Source: JAFEDN01 sp963712715 (GTDB taxonomy: Bacteria > Pseudomonadota > Gammaproteobacteria > Coxiellales > Coxiellaceae). From it: a stretch of DNA of 64,000 nucleotides. This document shows positions 19,409 to 28,401 of this stretch, piece after piece. How positions within the stretch are numbered: position 1 is the stretch's first letter; each line of letters opens with the position of its first letter. A program made the position numbers and the translations under genes. The notes below the pieces were generated by a model. That model had not been told where the DNA came from. It did no database searches and was given only the letters and a program-made list of their open reading frames with translations. The stretch covers positions 124,001 through 188,000 of the forward strand of contig CAVQJI010000037.1 of NCBI GenBank assembly GCA_963712715.1, read 5' to 3'.

Positions 19409-20491
19409 ATGCCCGGTAAAATTAAATCTAAAGGCAAATCAGTCAGACGTGAAATCACAGACGAACCTGATGAGTCATTATTGCTGGAACTGGCGATAAC
19501 GCCCACTTCTGACAGAAAGAAAAAATCTTCATCGCAGGATAATCAGGTTCTGTTTAGCCGTCCTTCTTCCATGACCTCTAATGAAGGCAGTGATCATGAA
19601 AATGCGGATGAGAAACCCAAGGTTCATCAGGAAGACAGCGCTCCCTCGGGTCTTGAACACGATCCCACTCGTCTGTATCTCCATGAATTAGGCTATAAAC
19701 CGTTACTGACCGCGGCAGATGAGCTCGCGGTGGCTCGCCGTATAAAGCAGGGAGACGCTGCCGCCCGAACCAAAATGATTGAATCCAATCTGCGTCTGGT
19801 AGTAAAAATCGCCCGGCATTACTGTTACCGTGGTTTGGACCTGCTGGATTTAATCGAGGAAGGTAATCTGGGTTTGATGACGGCCGTAGAAAAATTTGAT
19901 CCCGAGCGTGGGTTTCGTTTTTCCACGTATGCGACGTGGTGGATTCGCCAAACCATCGAGCGTGGCATCATGAATCAGGGCCGAACGGTGCGTTTGCCAA
20001 TCCATGTGCAAAAAGAGTTGAATATTTATTTGCGGGCTGCCAAGGAGCTCACCAAAACACTGGATCATGACCCTACTCCCGAAGAAATCGCCGAATTGAT
20101 TGATCAACCCATTGAAGAAATTCAGCGGGTGATGGCTCTGGCGACCGAAACGACTTCCCTGGACGATGATGAATCCAGTCAGGACCAGCATAAACCTTCC
20201 CTCGCAGAAACCCTGGCGGACGAACATATTTTAGATCCGGCGATTTTAATTCAGGATGACGACCTCAAGCATCACGTGGATGAATGGCTGGAAAGTTTGG
20301 GTAAACGTCAACGCGAGATTATCGTACGCCGCTTTGGCTTAGCCGGGCATGAACCGGCTACTCTCGAAGACGTCGGCAAGGCAGTGGGATTGACCCGTGA
20401 GCGTGTGCGTCAATTACAAATAGATACTTTAAAAAAACTCAAAGAAATGATCAAAGAAGCCGACCACACCGATGAACACGGCGGGTTATAG
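19409..20491 (+). CDS. rpoS: RNA polymerase sigma factor RpoS
   Basis: Stationary-phase sigma-70-type factor, 360 residues. ATG at 19409 follows AGGGAGG by 6 bases. After an acidic, low-complexity N-terminus the order is region 1.2 (DPTRLYLHELGYKPLLTAADE), region 2 (SNLRLVVKIARHY, DLIEEGNLGLMTAVEKFD, FSTYATWWIRQTIERGI), region 3 and region 4 with the helix-turn-helix TLEDVGKAVGLTRERVRQL. The first 70 residues are longer than in enterobacteria. In Legionellales RpoS-type factors control the switch to the transmissive stage; that is family knowledge. Confidence 0.96.
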   Translation: MPGKIKSKGKSVRREITDEPDESLLLELAITPTSDRKKKSSSQDNQVLFSRPSSMTSNEGSDHENADEKPKVHQEDSAPSGLEHDPTRLYLHELGYKPLLTAADELAVARRIKQGDAAARTKMIESNLRLVVKIARHYCYRGLDLLDLIEEGNLGLMTAVEKFDPERGFRFSTYATWWIRQTIERGIMNQGRTVRLPIHVQKELNIYLRAAKELTKTLDHDPTPEEIAELIDQPIEEIQRVMALATETTSLDDDESSQDQHKPSLAETLADEHILDPAILIQDDDLKHHVDEWLESLGKRQREIIVRRFGLAGHEPATLEDVGKAVGLTRERVRQLQIDTLKKLKEMIKEADHTDEHGGL

Positions 20492-20500
20492 TTTAACTCC

Positions 20501-20614
20501 GTACATGACAATTTTGTCATTGCGAGCGCGAGCGAAGCAATCCAGTTCGATCTTTGTAGAAACTCTGCACTGGATTGCTTCGCTCACGCTCGCAATGACG
20601 AATTTGTCGTGTAC
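20501..20614. repeat. Palindromic repeat core, copy A
   Basis: Core TCATTGCGAGCGCGAG to CGCTCGCAATGA at 20517-20598, extended outward by inverted arms GTACATGACAATTTTG and CAAATT(C)GTCGTGTAC. It starts 9 bases after the rpoS stop and could fold into a long hairpin that ends or protects the rpoS transcript. The other cores are at 22153, 35939, 43217, 48821 and 59998. Confidence 0.85.
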
Positions 20615-20675
20615 TCGACCCGGCGGAAATTTGGGGGTACAATAACGGCCTTATTAATTAATTTTAAAGGTTTTT

Positions 20676-20873
20676 ATGTCTGAATTAAAACAAGCCTGCA
20701 CGCGCACGCGTTACGAGATTCAGCAGGATCAACTACCCTTATGCTGCCCGCTGCCTAATCAACGTTTGTGGGATGCGCATCCACGTGTTTATCTACCGAT
20801 AGAGGAAACGGAAACAGGTGTGATTGAATGTCCATATTGCGGCGCTGAATTCCATCTCAAAATAGAAGATTAA
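20676..20873 (+). CDS. Small zinc-ribbon domain protein
   Basis: 65 residues. Cys pairs suitable for one zinc site are visible: LPLCCPLPNQ and IECPYCGAEFHLKI, with His-35 (WDAHPRVYLPI). The pattern is that of the short bacterial zinc-finger proteins related to the mitochondrial NDUFS6 domain. Function not established. It lies between rpoS and the O-antigen ligase gene with 17 bases to the latter. Confidence 0.8.
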   Translation: MSELKQACTRTRYEIQQDQLPLCCPLPNQRLWDAHPRVYLPIEETETGVIECPYCGAEFHLKIED

Positions 20874-20890
20874 AGCCGGGAAAATAGAGG

Positions 20891-22129
20891 ATGCCGATCG
20901 AGATCACTGCTTACCGGTTTAAAAATTTAAGCACCCTACTTGATCAAGTGACCTGTTATTTTTTACTTCTTACCGGTTTTTTTGTGCCCTTATCCATTAC
21001 CGCCACAGACATTTGTATGGCGACAACCGCAATTCTGGGTATACTTTCTGGGCGTTTTTTTCATGAATTCGATAGTATAAAACGCAATGCCATAGTCTGG
21101 TGTGCCGTATGGATTGTGGTTCTTGTCGTGCTGTCGATGTTATGGAGCATCGCGGGCTGGCATGCGCGTCTCTCTGCTTTGCATAAATACGGTAAATTAT
21201 TATATATCCCTTTCCTGCTAGCCGTCTGCACAGATCCTAAATGGCGCGAACGTACAGTGGTTGCTTTTTTGGTGGGTGTTTTGATCATCGTGGTATTATC
21301 TTATTTGAAAGCGTGGACGGGATTACATGTCGGGCGCAATCCAAATCCGGCTTTTATTTTTTATACGCACATAGAAACCGGGTTTTTAGTGGCGTTCGCG
21401 TCATACCTGTTAGCCCTGACCGCCTGGAAAAAACCGCGTTGGCGAGTACCCTGTTTGATCCTTCTGGTGATTTTTACTTATCAGGAATTTTTTATCAATG
21501 ACGGCAGGACGGGTTGGGTCGCTTATCTGATTTTAATATTATTATTTGCCATACAGTGGGGCGGCTGGAAGGGATTGTTTGCTGGAATCGCAGTGGCGGT
21601 GCTATTGAGTGGCGCTTTTTATTATACATCTCCCACTTTAAAACCCATACTGGAAAAATCCAGACGGGAAATCACCCTGTACTATCAGGGACAGCAACAG
21701 ACCTCGCTCGGATACCGTCTGAGTTTTAATTCCCTGGGTTGGCGCCTGGTGAAAAAAAGGCCCTGGCTGGGCTATGGAGCGGGCAGTTTTGCGGCGGCCT
21801 CCAAAGAATTGGGAGGAGTTCCGGGTTGGAAAGTAATTCAGACTCCGCATAACGAGTATCTTCTGGTGACGGTCGAGTTTGGTTTAGTGGGTTTATTATC
21901 ATTATTGACGCTGTTTGGCTCGCAGTGGGCCGCCAGTTTTCGCCTCGGTGAAACGAAATATTTCGCGCAGGGATTGGTGTTAGTGTTTATGGTGAGCGCT
22001 TTTTATAATGCATTTCTTTACTCAAGCGTCAGCGGTCATTTTTTTGTATTATTCACTTCGCTGTTTTTTGGGCAATATCGCCACGATTTTTCCTGGAAGC
22101 CCGGAGTCTCCGGACGCCATTCCCGCTGA
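20891..22129 (+). CDS. O-antigen ligase family (WaaL-like) membrane protein
   Basis: 412 residues, about 10-12 membrane segments. The long loop near residues 240-330 contains RLSFNSLGWRLVKKRPWLGYGAGSF and PHNEYLLVTVEFGLVGL, the GxG and HNxxL motifs of the Wzy/WaaL O-antigen polymerase/ligase family. It joins polyprenyl-linked O-antigen to lipid A-core at the periplasmic face, or polymerises it. Next to core-LPS glycosyltransferases, so ligase is the likelier role. Its last codons and stop (HSR*) fall in a TTCCCGCTGA repeat end. Confidence 0.8.
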   Translation: MPIEITAYRFKNLSTLLDQVTCYFLLLTGFFVPLSITATDICMATTAILGILSGRFFHEFDSIKRNAIVWCAVWIVVLVVLSMLWSIAGWHARLSALHKYGKLLYIPFLLAVCTDPKWRERTVVAFLVGVLIIVVLSYLKAWTGLHVGRNPNPAFIFYTHIETGFLVAFASYLLALTAWKKPRWRVPCLILLVIFTYQEFFINDGRTGWVAYLILILLFAIQWGGWKGLFAGIAVAVLLSGAFYYTSPTLKPILEKSRREITLYYQGQQQTSLGYRLSFNSLGWRLVKKRPWLGYGAGSFAAASKELGGVPGWKVIQTPHNEYLLVTVEFGLVGLLSLLTLFGSQWAASFRLGETKYFAQGLVLVFMVSAFYNAFLYSSVSGHFFVLFTSLFFGQYRHDFSWKPGVSGRHSR

Positions 22130-22290
22130 ACGGTTGAGTGCAGGGAGTATAGTCATTGCGAGCGCGAGCGAAGCAATCCAGTTCGGACTTTGTAGAAACT
22201 GTGTACTGGATTGCTTCGCTCGCGCTCGCAATGACGGCGGTTGACGCCTATGCGCTGACTACAGCATTTCCCTTCAGCGGGAATTGTTGC
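22108..22290. repeat. Palindromic repeat core, copy B, between two gene ends
   Basis: The 82-bp core lies at 22153-22234. It is framed by inverted TTCCCGCTGA (from about 22110) and TCAGCGGGAA (to about 22283), which supply the last codons and stops of both convergent genes. On the right, TTGACGCCTATG matches the end of the 163-bp elements at 35899 and 48780, while the left arm does not. The copy is thus a mosaic of two repeat types. Confidence 0.75.
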
Positions 22291-23035
22291 TTCTGAGTTT
22301 CCAATATTTCAAAAAGGTATAGCGGAAGGCATAATTAGCGAGGATGATGCCGGTCATGCCGTCTCTGTAGCCCTGTTTGGTGAAATACCATTTCACCCAG
22401 GCCCACACCGGGTTGAAAATGATTCTGTAAAGATTGAATTTTTTGCCTTTGCCCGCCAAATCCTGTGAGGCCATTGCTGTATAAAAATTTAATTTACGGC
22501 GAATTTCATCCCGGGAATGAAAAGTAAAATGCGAAATTTTTCCTGGCAAAATCTCGATACTTTGATAACCCGAATAACTTTCATGCACCAAAGTGCTGCC
22601 GGCGAAAGAAACTTTATTTTTGTTAACCAGTCTGATGGGGAAATCCGGCGATTCTACCGGATAAATGCTGTGGACAGGTTTGCCCAGCGCAATCCATTCT
22701 CGTCGCAGCCGATACGCTTGCGCGGCGAAACCGTTTTGTTTGAGGAGCTTAATCTGTTTGATGAGTTCATCATCGGGAATTTCGTCCGCATCCAAAAATA
22801 AAACGTGTGGATGACGGCACAACGATAAGGCGAAACTCCTTTGATTTTTAAAGTTGTCTAACGGACGAAAATGCCATTGTGCATGCCATTTTTCCGCGAT
22901 AGAGCGAGTTTGATCCTGACTGCCGCTGTCGAGCAAAATAATTTCGTCCGCGATAGCGTGGATGCGGCTTAAAATAGTATCCAGATATTGCTCGCTATTT
23001 TTCACAAGCATGTAAAAAGATAACTTATCACTCAT
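22274..23035 (-). CDS. Family 2 glycosyltransferase, LPS-core WaaE/KdtX-like
   Basis: 253 residues. GT-A fold signs: LSFYMLVKNSEQYLDTIL, IADEIILLDSGSQDQTRSIA and the metal-binding HVLFLDADEIPDDELI. The C-terminal half (WALGKPVHSIYP, HFTFHSRDEIRRKLNFYTAMA, KWYFTKQGYRDGMTG) is that of WaaE-type core glycosyltransferases. Its start overlaps the preceding glycosyltransferase by 4 bases, so the minus-strand run waaF - TagB-like - GT2 is one operon for core assembly. Its last codons lie in a repeat end. Confidence 0.82.
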   Translation of the reverse strand: MSDKLSFYMLVKNSEQYLDTILSRIHAIADEIILLDSGSQDQTRSIAEKWHAQWHFRPLDNFKNQRSFALSLCRHPHVLFLDADEIPDDELIKQIKLLKQNGFAAQAYRLRREWIALGKPVHSIYPVESPDFPIRLVNKNKVSFAGSTLVHESYSGYQSIEILPGKISHFTFHSRDEIRRKLNFYTAMASQDLAGKGKKFNLYRIIFNPVWAWVKWYFTKQGYRDGMTGIILANYAFRYTFLKYWKLRSNNSR

Positions 23036-24233
23036 TTTTTCCCCTTCGTTAAATAATGATGAATGGCTTCGGCGGCGCGTAAACCCGCGGGTTCGGCGGT
23101 CATGGAAAAAGTTTCATGGAATAATTTTTCCTGAATCGCAACATAAGGATTCGGTAAAGGGTTCGTGCGCAATTGTTCCCATAAATCCGGGAGCTGATCA
23201 ATCACCGGCCCCATTTGCCAGAATAAATAAAGAGTATTGAGACTCCCGCTGAGTACAGCGTGCATGGCTTTCTGTTTATATCCTGCGCATCGGCGGAGCC
23301 GATTGCTTTGCGCCAATCAACGGTATGTGCATTCAGGAATAAGCACGGCCGAGGGGTGCGGATAAATTCATAGACCTGGCTGCTGACATCACCCAGATAA
23401 ATATCCGCAGCCTGAGTGTAAGTCATATCCACTGATTTTTCGCTGCCTAAGTCCACGAGAATATGCTTCGCCTCGCGATATTTTTTAGGGAAATCGTGCG
23501 ACTTCAATGTTCGGTTAAATAAATTAGTATGCGGCGCAAATATAAAATTATAAGTTTTTTGCTGAAGAAAATATTCCAATATTTCCGTACCCCATCGCGC
23601 CCACGATGACAGTTCAGCTACAAAATGCGGATTGTAAATAACAACCGGTTTATCATCGGAAAAAAGCCGGGGTTTATAGTGAACAGGGACTACGTCAAAT
23701 TTGGGATAACCGATCACCATGCATTTACTGATCTCGGGTGAGTTCCCTTCAGCAGGAATTCCTGCAAAACGTTTTAAATATTTTTTGCCGGGAAAAAACA
23801 CCAGGTCCATCAATTTCATACTATCGAAGGTATCCATAGGTCTATCGCCGGCGCCGTGCCGGGTACTAAAAAATAGCGGTTTTTTAGCGCTATGTTCACT
23901 GTTAACGATTAACTGATCCATATCTGAATCTGCGCTAATAATCGCGTCGTAACGCAATAGTTTCCGGGTATGGCATTCAATAATGCGCCGCGAGTGCAGG
24001 CGTTTTTGGCGAAGCCGATATTTGATTTGGGTGATGAACGAGGTAGACAATATTCGCAAACGGCAACGGTGATCGGGATACAGCGCCGCCAGTTTTTTGA
24101 TAAGCGAACGGCTATGCGCCTGGAGGAATATGACGCATTCATATTCCTCGCGCCGGGACAACTCAAATGCGATGGGCGCCAGATGATGAACGTGATGAAC
24201 ATCGTCCAAAATTAAAAATGCGATTTTAGGCAT
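23032..24233 (-). CDS. CDP-glycerol/TagB-like glycosyltransferase, disrupted near the C-terminus by a repeat
   Basis: GT-B-like protein with MPKIAFLILDDVHHVHHL at the start, TRHGAGDRPMDTFDS, CMVIGYPKFDVVPV, YNPHFVAELSSWARWG, IFAPHTNLF and ADIYLGDVSSQVYEF, as in CDP-glycerol glycerophosphotransferase-type enzymes. ATG at 24233 follows GGAGCGCTT and lies inside the end of waaF. At 23246-23312 a repeat fragment (encoding AIGSADAQDI) enters and the frame ends 13 residues later; the natural C-terminus, YLFWQMGPVIDQLPDLWEQL onward to TKGKK, continues in another frame down to 23032. A shorter palindromic end also lies in frame at about 23745 (AGIPAEGNSPE). Confidence 0.72.
23246..23312 (-). repeat. 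RPE-like repeat fragment inside glycosyltransferase
   Basis: Shares the stretch GCTGAGTRCAGCG, then TATATCCTGCGCATCGGC and GAGCCGATTGCT with the ubiE copy (1914-2066) but stops about halfway. It changes the reading frame of its host gene instead of being neutral to it. Confidence 0.7.
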
Positions 24234-25255
24234 AAGCGCTCCACGCTGGCGAGGACGGTGGCAGGCTGCAAATCCTGCATACATCGTCCGTGGCCGAGGG
24301 GACATTGGCGTTTCATGCAGGGTCGGCATGGTAAATCTAATGACACTGATTCATGACGATCCACCAGAGGAGGAGCAAGGTCATCGGGCGTAGGTCCGTA
24401 AATTGCGACGACTGGCCTCTCCAGGGCCGCGGCGATATGCATCAGTCCCGAATCATTACCAATGACGATCGTGGCCAGCGATAACAGGTCCACTGCTTCA
24501 GCGAGAGTAGTTTTGCCACTCAAGTCCCGACAGCTTTGCCGGGTCAGAGCGTTTACCTCAATGGTGATATCCTGGTCGCGGGGGGAACCAAATAACCAGA
24601 CTTCCCACCCCTGGCGGAGCTTCGCATTGGCGACTTGCGCAAAATGCCGCGCCGGCCAGCGCTTACTGGGCCCGAATTCCGCACCGGGGGCGATGATCAG
24701 GAGAGGGCGCTCTGGAATGGTTAGAGTATATTTTTCCAGGGCCGCGGCCCGTTTCGCCGGGTCGATGGTCAACCGGGGTTTAGGCATGGGATCAGGGAGT
24801 GTCGCATTGGGAGGCAGGCCCAGGGCAGCGAAACGCTGGAACATCAAAGGCCAGCGCCGTTTGTCCAGTCGGCGCGCATCATTAAGCAAAAGCCGTCTTG
24901 GCCATTCCCCAAGCCATCCTGTTCGCAGAGGAATGCGCGCCCACCAGGCCGGCAACGCCGACTTTAAGGAATTTGGAATAAAAATAACCTGATCGTATTG
25001 CCCGGCGGCTAATTGTTTCCCCAGCTTAAAACGCTCTCGAAGCCGAAGCCGACCATGCCCAAAGGGTGAAACCAGGGGGCGCGCCACCTCCGGCATCCGT
25101 TCCAGAAGCCCTAAACTCCAGGAGGGCGCCAGAACGTCAATAATCGTCGCGGGGTTCTGCTCTTTTAATATTTTAAACAGCGACTGAGTCATCACCATAT
25201 CGCCGACCCAGGCCGGCCCGACGACCAGTATTTTCTTTGCACTGTTAGTGAGCAA
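24212..25255 (-). CDS. waaF: ADP-heptose:LPS heptosyltransferase II
   Basis: GT9-family enzyme that adds the second heptose to inner-core LPS in the cytosol. Landmarks: ILVVGPAWVGDMVMTQSLFK, LRTGWLGEWPRRLLLND, IAPGAEFGPSKRWPARHFA, DLSGKTTLAEAVDLL and IGNDSGLMHIAAALERP. TTG at 25255 is preferred as start because AGAGGA lies 6 bases before it and the protein then begins LLTNSAKKILVVGP; the ATG at 25309 would overlap the divergent hldE start. Head-to-head with hldE, which makes its substrate. Confidence 0.92.
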   Translation of the reverse strand: MLTNSAKKILVVGPAWVGDMVMTQSLFKILKEQNPATIIDVLAPSWSLGLLERMPEVARPLVSPFGHGRLRLRERFKLGKQLAAGQYDQVIFIPNSLKSALPAWWARIPLRTGWLGEWPRRLLLNDARRLDKRRWPLMFQRFAALGLPPNATLPDPMPKPRLTIDPAKRAAALEKYTLTIPERPLLIIAPGAEFGPSKRWPARHFAQVANAKLRQGWEVWLFGSPRDQDITIEVNALTRQSCRDLSGKTTLAEAVDLLSLATIVIGNDSGLMHIAAALERPVVAIYGPTPDDLAPPLVDRHESVSLDLPCRPCMKRQCPLGHGRCMQDLQPATVLASVERLCLKSHF

Positions 25256-25307
25256 TTTGATTCCTCTATAGTAGAAGTTGAATAAACTTGCGACTATACT
25301 ATACGCC

Positions 25308-26741
25308 ATGTCCGATCAAACTCATATCCCCAATTTTGAGGCTACCCGCGTACTGGTTTATGGCGATTTAATGCTGGACCGTTACTGGTATGGCCAGACC
25401 ACCCGCATTTCACCGGAGGCGCCGGTCCCGATAGTTCATGTCGGCAGCCAGGAAATACGTCCTGGTGGGGCGGCGAACGTAGCCCTGAACGTGGCCAGTT
25501 TGGGAGGGCAGGTGATGGTCCTTGGACTGGTTGAGAAGACCCCGAAGCCCGGCAATTGCGCGCGGCGCGTTTGATCAGCGCGTTGAATATGAATTGCTGG
25601 CGGTGCCGGGTCACCCCACGGTTACCAAGCTCCAGTCATCGGTCAGCAACAACAATTGATTCGCATGGACTTTGAACAACCTTTTCAGCAAGTCGAGGAT
25701 GCCTGCCTGGTGGGAACATACCAACGGGAGCTGCAGCGTGCGCACGTGGTGGTATTATCGGATTATGCCAAGGGCGCTTTACATCACTCTGAACAGCTCA
25801 TAAAAATTGCCCGGCAACAGGGCATTCCGGTATTGGTGGACCCCAAAAGCCGGGACCTAAACCGTTATCGCGGGGCCACACTGATTACCCCCAATAAAAC
25901 TGAATTTGAAAATATGGCGGGTTCCTGCGCTAATGAAGAGGAGTTAGTGTCTAAGGCCAGGGAATTAATTCGGACGTATAATCTGGGAGGAATTCTTGTT
26001 ACGCGGGGCAAAGAAGGCATGACCCTGATTGCCGCCGACCATCCTGTCCAGAATTTTAGCGCGAAAGCTCGTGAAGTCTATGATGTGACGGGCGCCGGCG
26101 ATACGGTCATTGGCGTGATCGCCGCCATGTTGGGAGCCGGATGTGATCTGCATGACGCGGTGCGGATAGCCAATATTGCCGCAGGTTTAGTGGTTATGAA
26201 ATTGGGCGCGGCAACGGTCAGCTTACCGGAGCTGCGTCGCGCCGTATTACGCCAGGGCGGTTTGTTGGAAGGAATTTTGAATGAAGAAGAATTATTAATA
26301 GCCATTGCCGACGCCCGCGCTCACGAAGAAAAAATTGTGATGACCAATGGTTGTTTTGACATTTTGCATGCCGGGCATATTCAATATTTACTGCAGGCCA
26401 AAGCATTAGGCAAGCGCCTCATTGTGGCCGTTAATGACGACGCTTCCGTCGCCCGGCTGAAAGGTCCGGCCCGACCACTCAATCCGTTAATAGAGCGCAT
26501 GACGGTATTGGCTGGTTTGCGCGCGGTGGATTGGGTGGTGCCGTTTAGCGAAGATACTCCGGCGCGATTAATTGGGCGAATATTGCCTGATATTTTAGTC
26601 AAGGGCGGCGATTATCTTCCCGAACAAATCGCCGGGGCCGATCAGGTGATTGCGCACGGTGGCGAAGTTAAAATTCTGGATTTTCGCCCGGGATGTTCCA
26701 CCACCGGATTAATTAATAGAATACAGGAGACGATGGTATGA
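25308..26741 (+). CDS. hldE: Bifunctional heptose-7-P kinase / heptose-1-P adenylyltransferase, three small frameshifts
   Basis: Makes ADP-glycero-manno-heptose for LPS core. The N-terminal PfkB-type kinase starts VLVYGDLMLDRYWYG, RISPEAPVPIVHV and RPGGAANVALNVASLG, resuming later with LITPNKTEFENMAG and DVTGAGDTVIGVIAAML. The C-terminal cytidylyltransferase has MTNGCFDILHAGHIQYLL. Between about 25533 and 25635 the frame steps three times (GEDPEARQLRA, then FDQRVEYELLAVPGHPTVTKL, then VIGQQQQLIRMDFE). Each step fits one missing base, so together they remove a single codon and the flanks share a frame. As written the gene has a stop at 25572. Overlaps hldD by 4 bases. Confidence 0.88.
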
Positions 26742-27710
26742 TTATTGTCACCGGCGCCGCAGGTTTTATTGGCAGCAATCTGGTGAAGGGTCTGAATGCC
26801 GCGGGCTGCGATAATATACTGGCGGTGGATGAACTCACCGATGGGCATAAATTTCAGAATCTGGCAGCGCTTAGTTATCTGGATTATCAGGATTGTGAAG
26901 ATTTCCTCGCTAAAATCAAGGCTAAAACGGCTTTTGCGGAAAAAATCGAGGCTATTTTTCATCTGGGCGCCTGCTCGGTGACGACGGAATGGAACGGCCG
27001 TTACATGATGCGCAATAATTACGATTACTCCAAATATTTATTGCATTATTGCCTGGACGGTGGAATTCCCTTTATTTATGCTTCCAGCGCCGCGGTCTAT
27101 GGCGGCAGTACCGTATTTGACGACCGCGCACTTGCGCAATTACCCATCAATGTTTACGGTTACTCGAAGTGGCAATTTGATTGCTATGTGCGGCGGCAGC
27201 AAATCCAGTCACAGGTGGTGGGATTGCGTTATTTTAATGTCTATGGTCCTCAGGAACAGCACAAAGGCTCCATGGCTTCGGTCGCTTTTCATTTTATGAA
27301 TCAGTTAAACGTCGGGGACGAAGTAAAGTTATTCGCAGGCACGGACGGTTATCCTGACGGCGGACAACTGCGGGATTTTATTTTTGTCGACGATGTCGTG
27401 AAGGTCAATTTATGGTTTCTGCGCAACAGCCATCTGCCACAGGCGCGTGGAATTTTTAATGTTGGCACTGGTAAAGCGCGGACGTTTAACGATATCGCCA
27501 AAACCCTCATCCGGCTAAAAGGCAGGGGTCAAATCCGTTATGTGCCTTTCCCGGAGCACCTGAAAGGCGCCTATCAGAAGTTATACCCAGGCCGATATCA
27601 GCTCCCTGCGCCGCATCGGCTATCAGGAACCCTTCACCAGTCTGGAAGAAGGTTTAGAGCGGTATTACCATCATTTCCACGGCGCATGCTTCCGTCAGCT
27701 TGTTACTTGA
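26738..27710 (+). CDS. hldD: ADP-glycero-manno-heptose 6-epimerase, C-terminal frameshift
   Basis: NAD(P)-dependent epimerase that finishes heptose precursor synthesis. MIIVTGAAGFIGSNLVKGLN gives the nucleotide site; ASSAAVYGG and YGYSKWQFDCYV hold the Ser and the YxxxK catalytic pair; VVGLRYFNVYGPQEQHKGSM is typical of HldD. One extra A near 27577 shifts the frame after LKGAYQ. The correct ending, SYTQADISSLRRIGYQEPF to RYYHHFHGA, continues to a TGA at 27710, giving about 323 residues. The last 159 bases are part of a duplicated block repeated at 30091. Confidence 0.92.
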
Positions 27711-28160
27711 ATCTATAAGTTATAAACCATCGCAAAGTGAATATGACAAAGACTTTTATGCTTGGTCTTTGCATAATGCTGCGTTGATTCGGGAAGGTCA
27801 GTTGTCGAAAGTTGATCTGAAAAATGTGGCGGAAGAGATTGAGAGTATCGGAAAAGGAAATAGACGCGAGCTAATCGGTCGATTATCCATCTTATTGGCT
27901 CATCTTCTAAAATGGCAATTCCAACCCGGTCGTAGAGGAAAAAGTTGGGAACTCACTATTAAAGAGCAACGTTTTGAGGTTCAGGACCTTTTAAATGAAA
28001 GCCCCAGTTTAAGACATGAATTAGATGCGCAATTAAATCATGCTTATGAAAAAGCATTAATTATTGCTGAAAAAGAAACGGGTTTAAAACATGAAGCTTT
28101 TCCAGAATCCTGCCCTTTTTCTCTGAAAGAAGCTTTGAAAGAAAATTTTTTCCTAAAATA
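27552..28160 (+). repeat. Direct duplication, copy 1 (hldD 3' end + DUF29 gene)
   Basis: About 609 bases that recur at 30091-30697 with few changes. Contains the end of hldD and the whole first DUF29 frame. Similarity begins at CGGAGC(A/G)CCTGAAA in both copies and ends with the DUF29 gene. Confidence 0.9.
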
Positions 28161-28161
28161 G
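27715..28161 (+). CDS. DUF29 protein, copy 1, ATG lost
   Basis: 148 residues from the position matching the start of copy 2. DUF29 family: YDKDFYAWSLHNAALIREGQ, DLKNVAEEIESIGKG, LIGRLSILLAHLLKWQF and the C-terminal CPFSLKEALKENFF. Function unknown; members often occur in several copies. The start codon ATG of the second copy reads ATA here, so this copy may be silent or may use TTG at 27700. It differs from copy 2 by only a few residues. Confidence 0.75.
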   Translation: MSYKPSQSEYDKDFYAWSLHNAALIREGQLSKVDLKNVAEEIESIGKGNRRELIGRLSILLAHLLKWQFQPGRRGKSWELTIKEQRFEVQDLLNESPSLRHELDAQLNHAYEKALIIAEKETGLKHEAFPESCPFSLKEALKENFFLK

Positions 28162-28401
28162 TCCCGGATTTTTGTCGTAGCATCTACCGGGCCAGGAAGA
28201 GCATTAATTGTTTATCGCTCAATATCCTGGTTAATAAATCTGACAACGCTGCGTTGATATTCTTTATACTTGAATTGACAATTAACTAGCGCAAGTTGAA
28301 AATGTGCAATAAGACTTGTAAATTGGAGCCGTAAGTATTTTGCAGGTTTTGATTATACTGATGCGTAACTGGCTAATTTCGTAATAATAAGGAGCAAAAC
28401 G
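28162..28401 (+). other. Spacer upstream of the TPR-like gene
   Basis: About 240 bases without a recognised gene. A TATACT hexamer near 28356 and the AAGGAG site at 28389 are plausible expression signals for the gene that follows. Nothing else was seen. Confidence 0.35.

Noticed and set aside
23032..23316. 94-residue gene starting MAQSNRLRRC
   Set aside because: Its N-terminal part is translated repeat sequence and the rest is the displaced C-terminus of the upstream glycosyltransferase.
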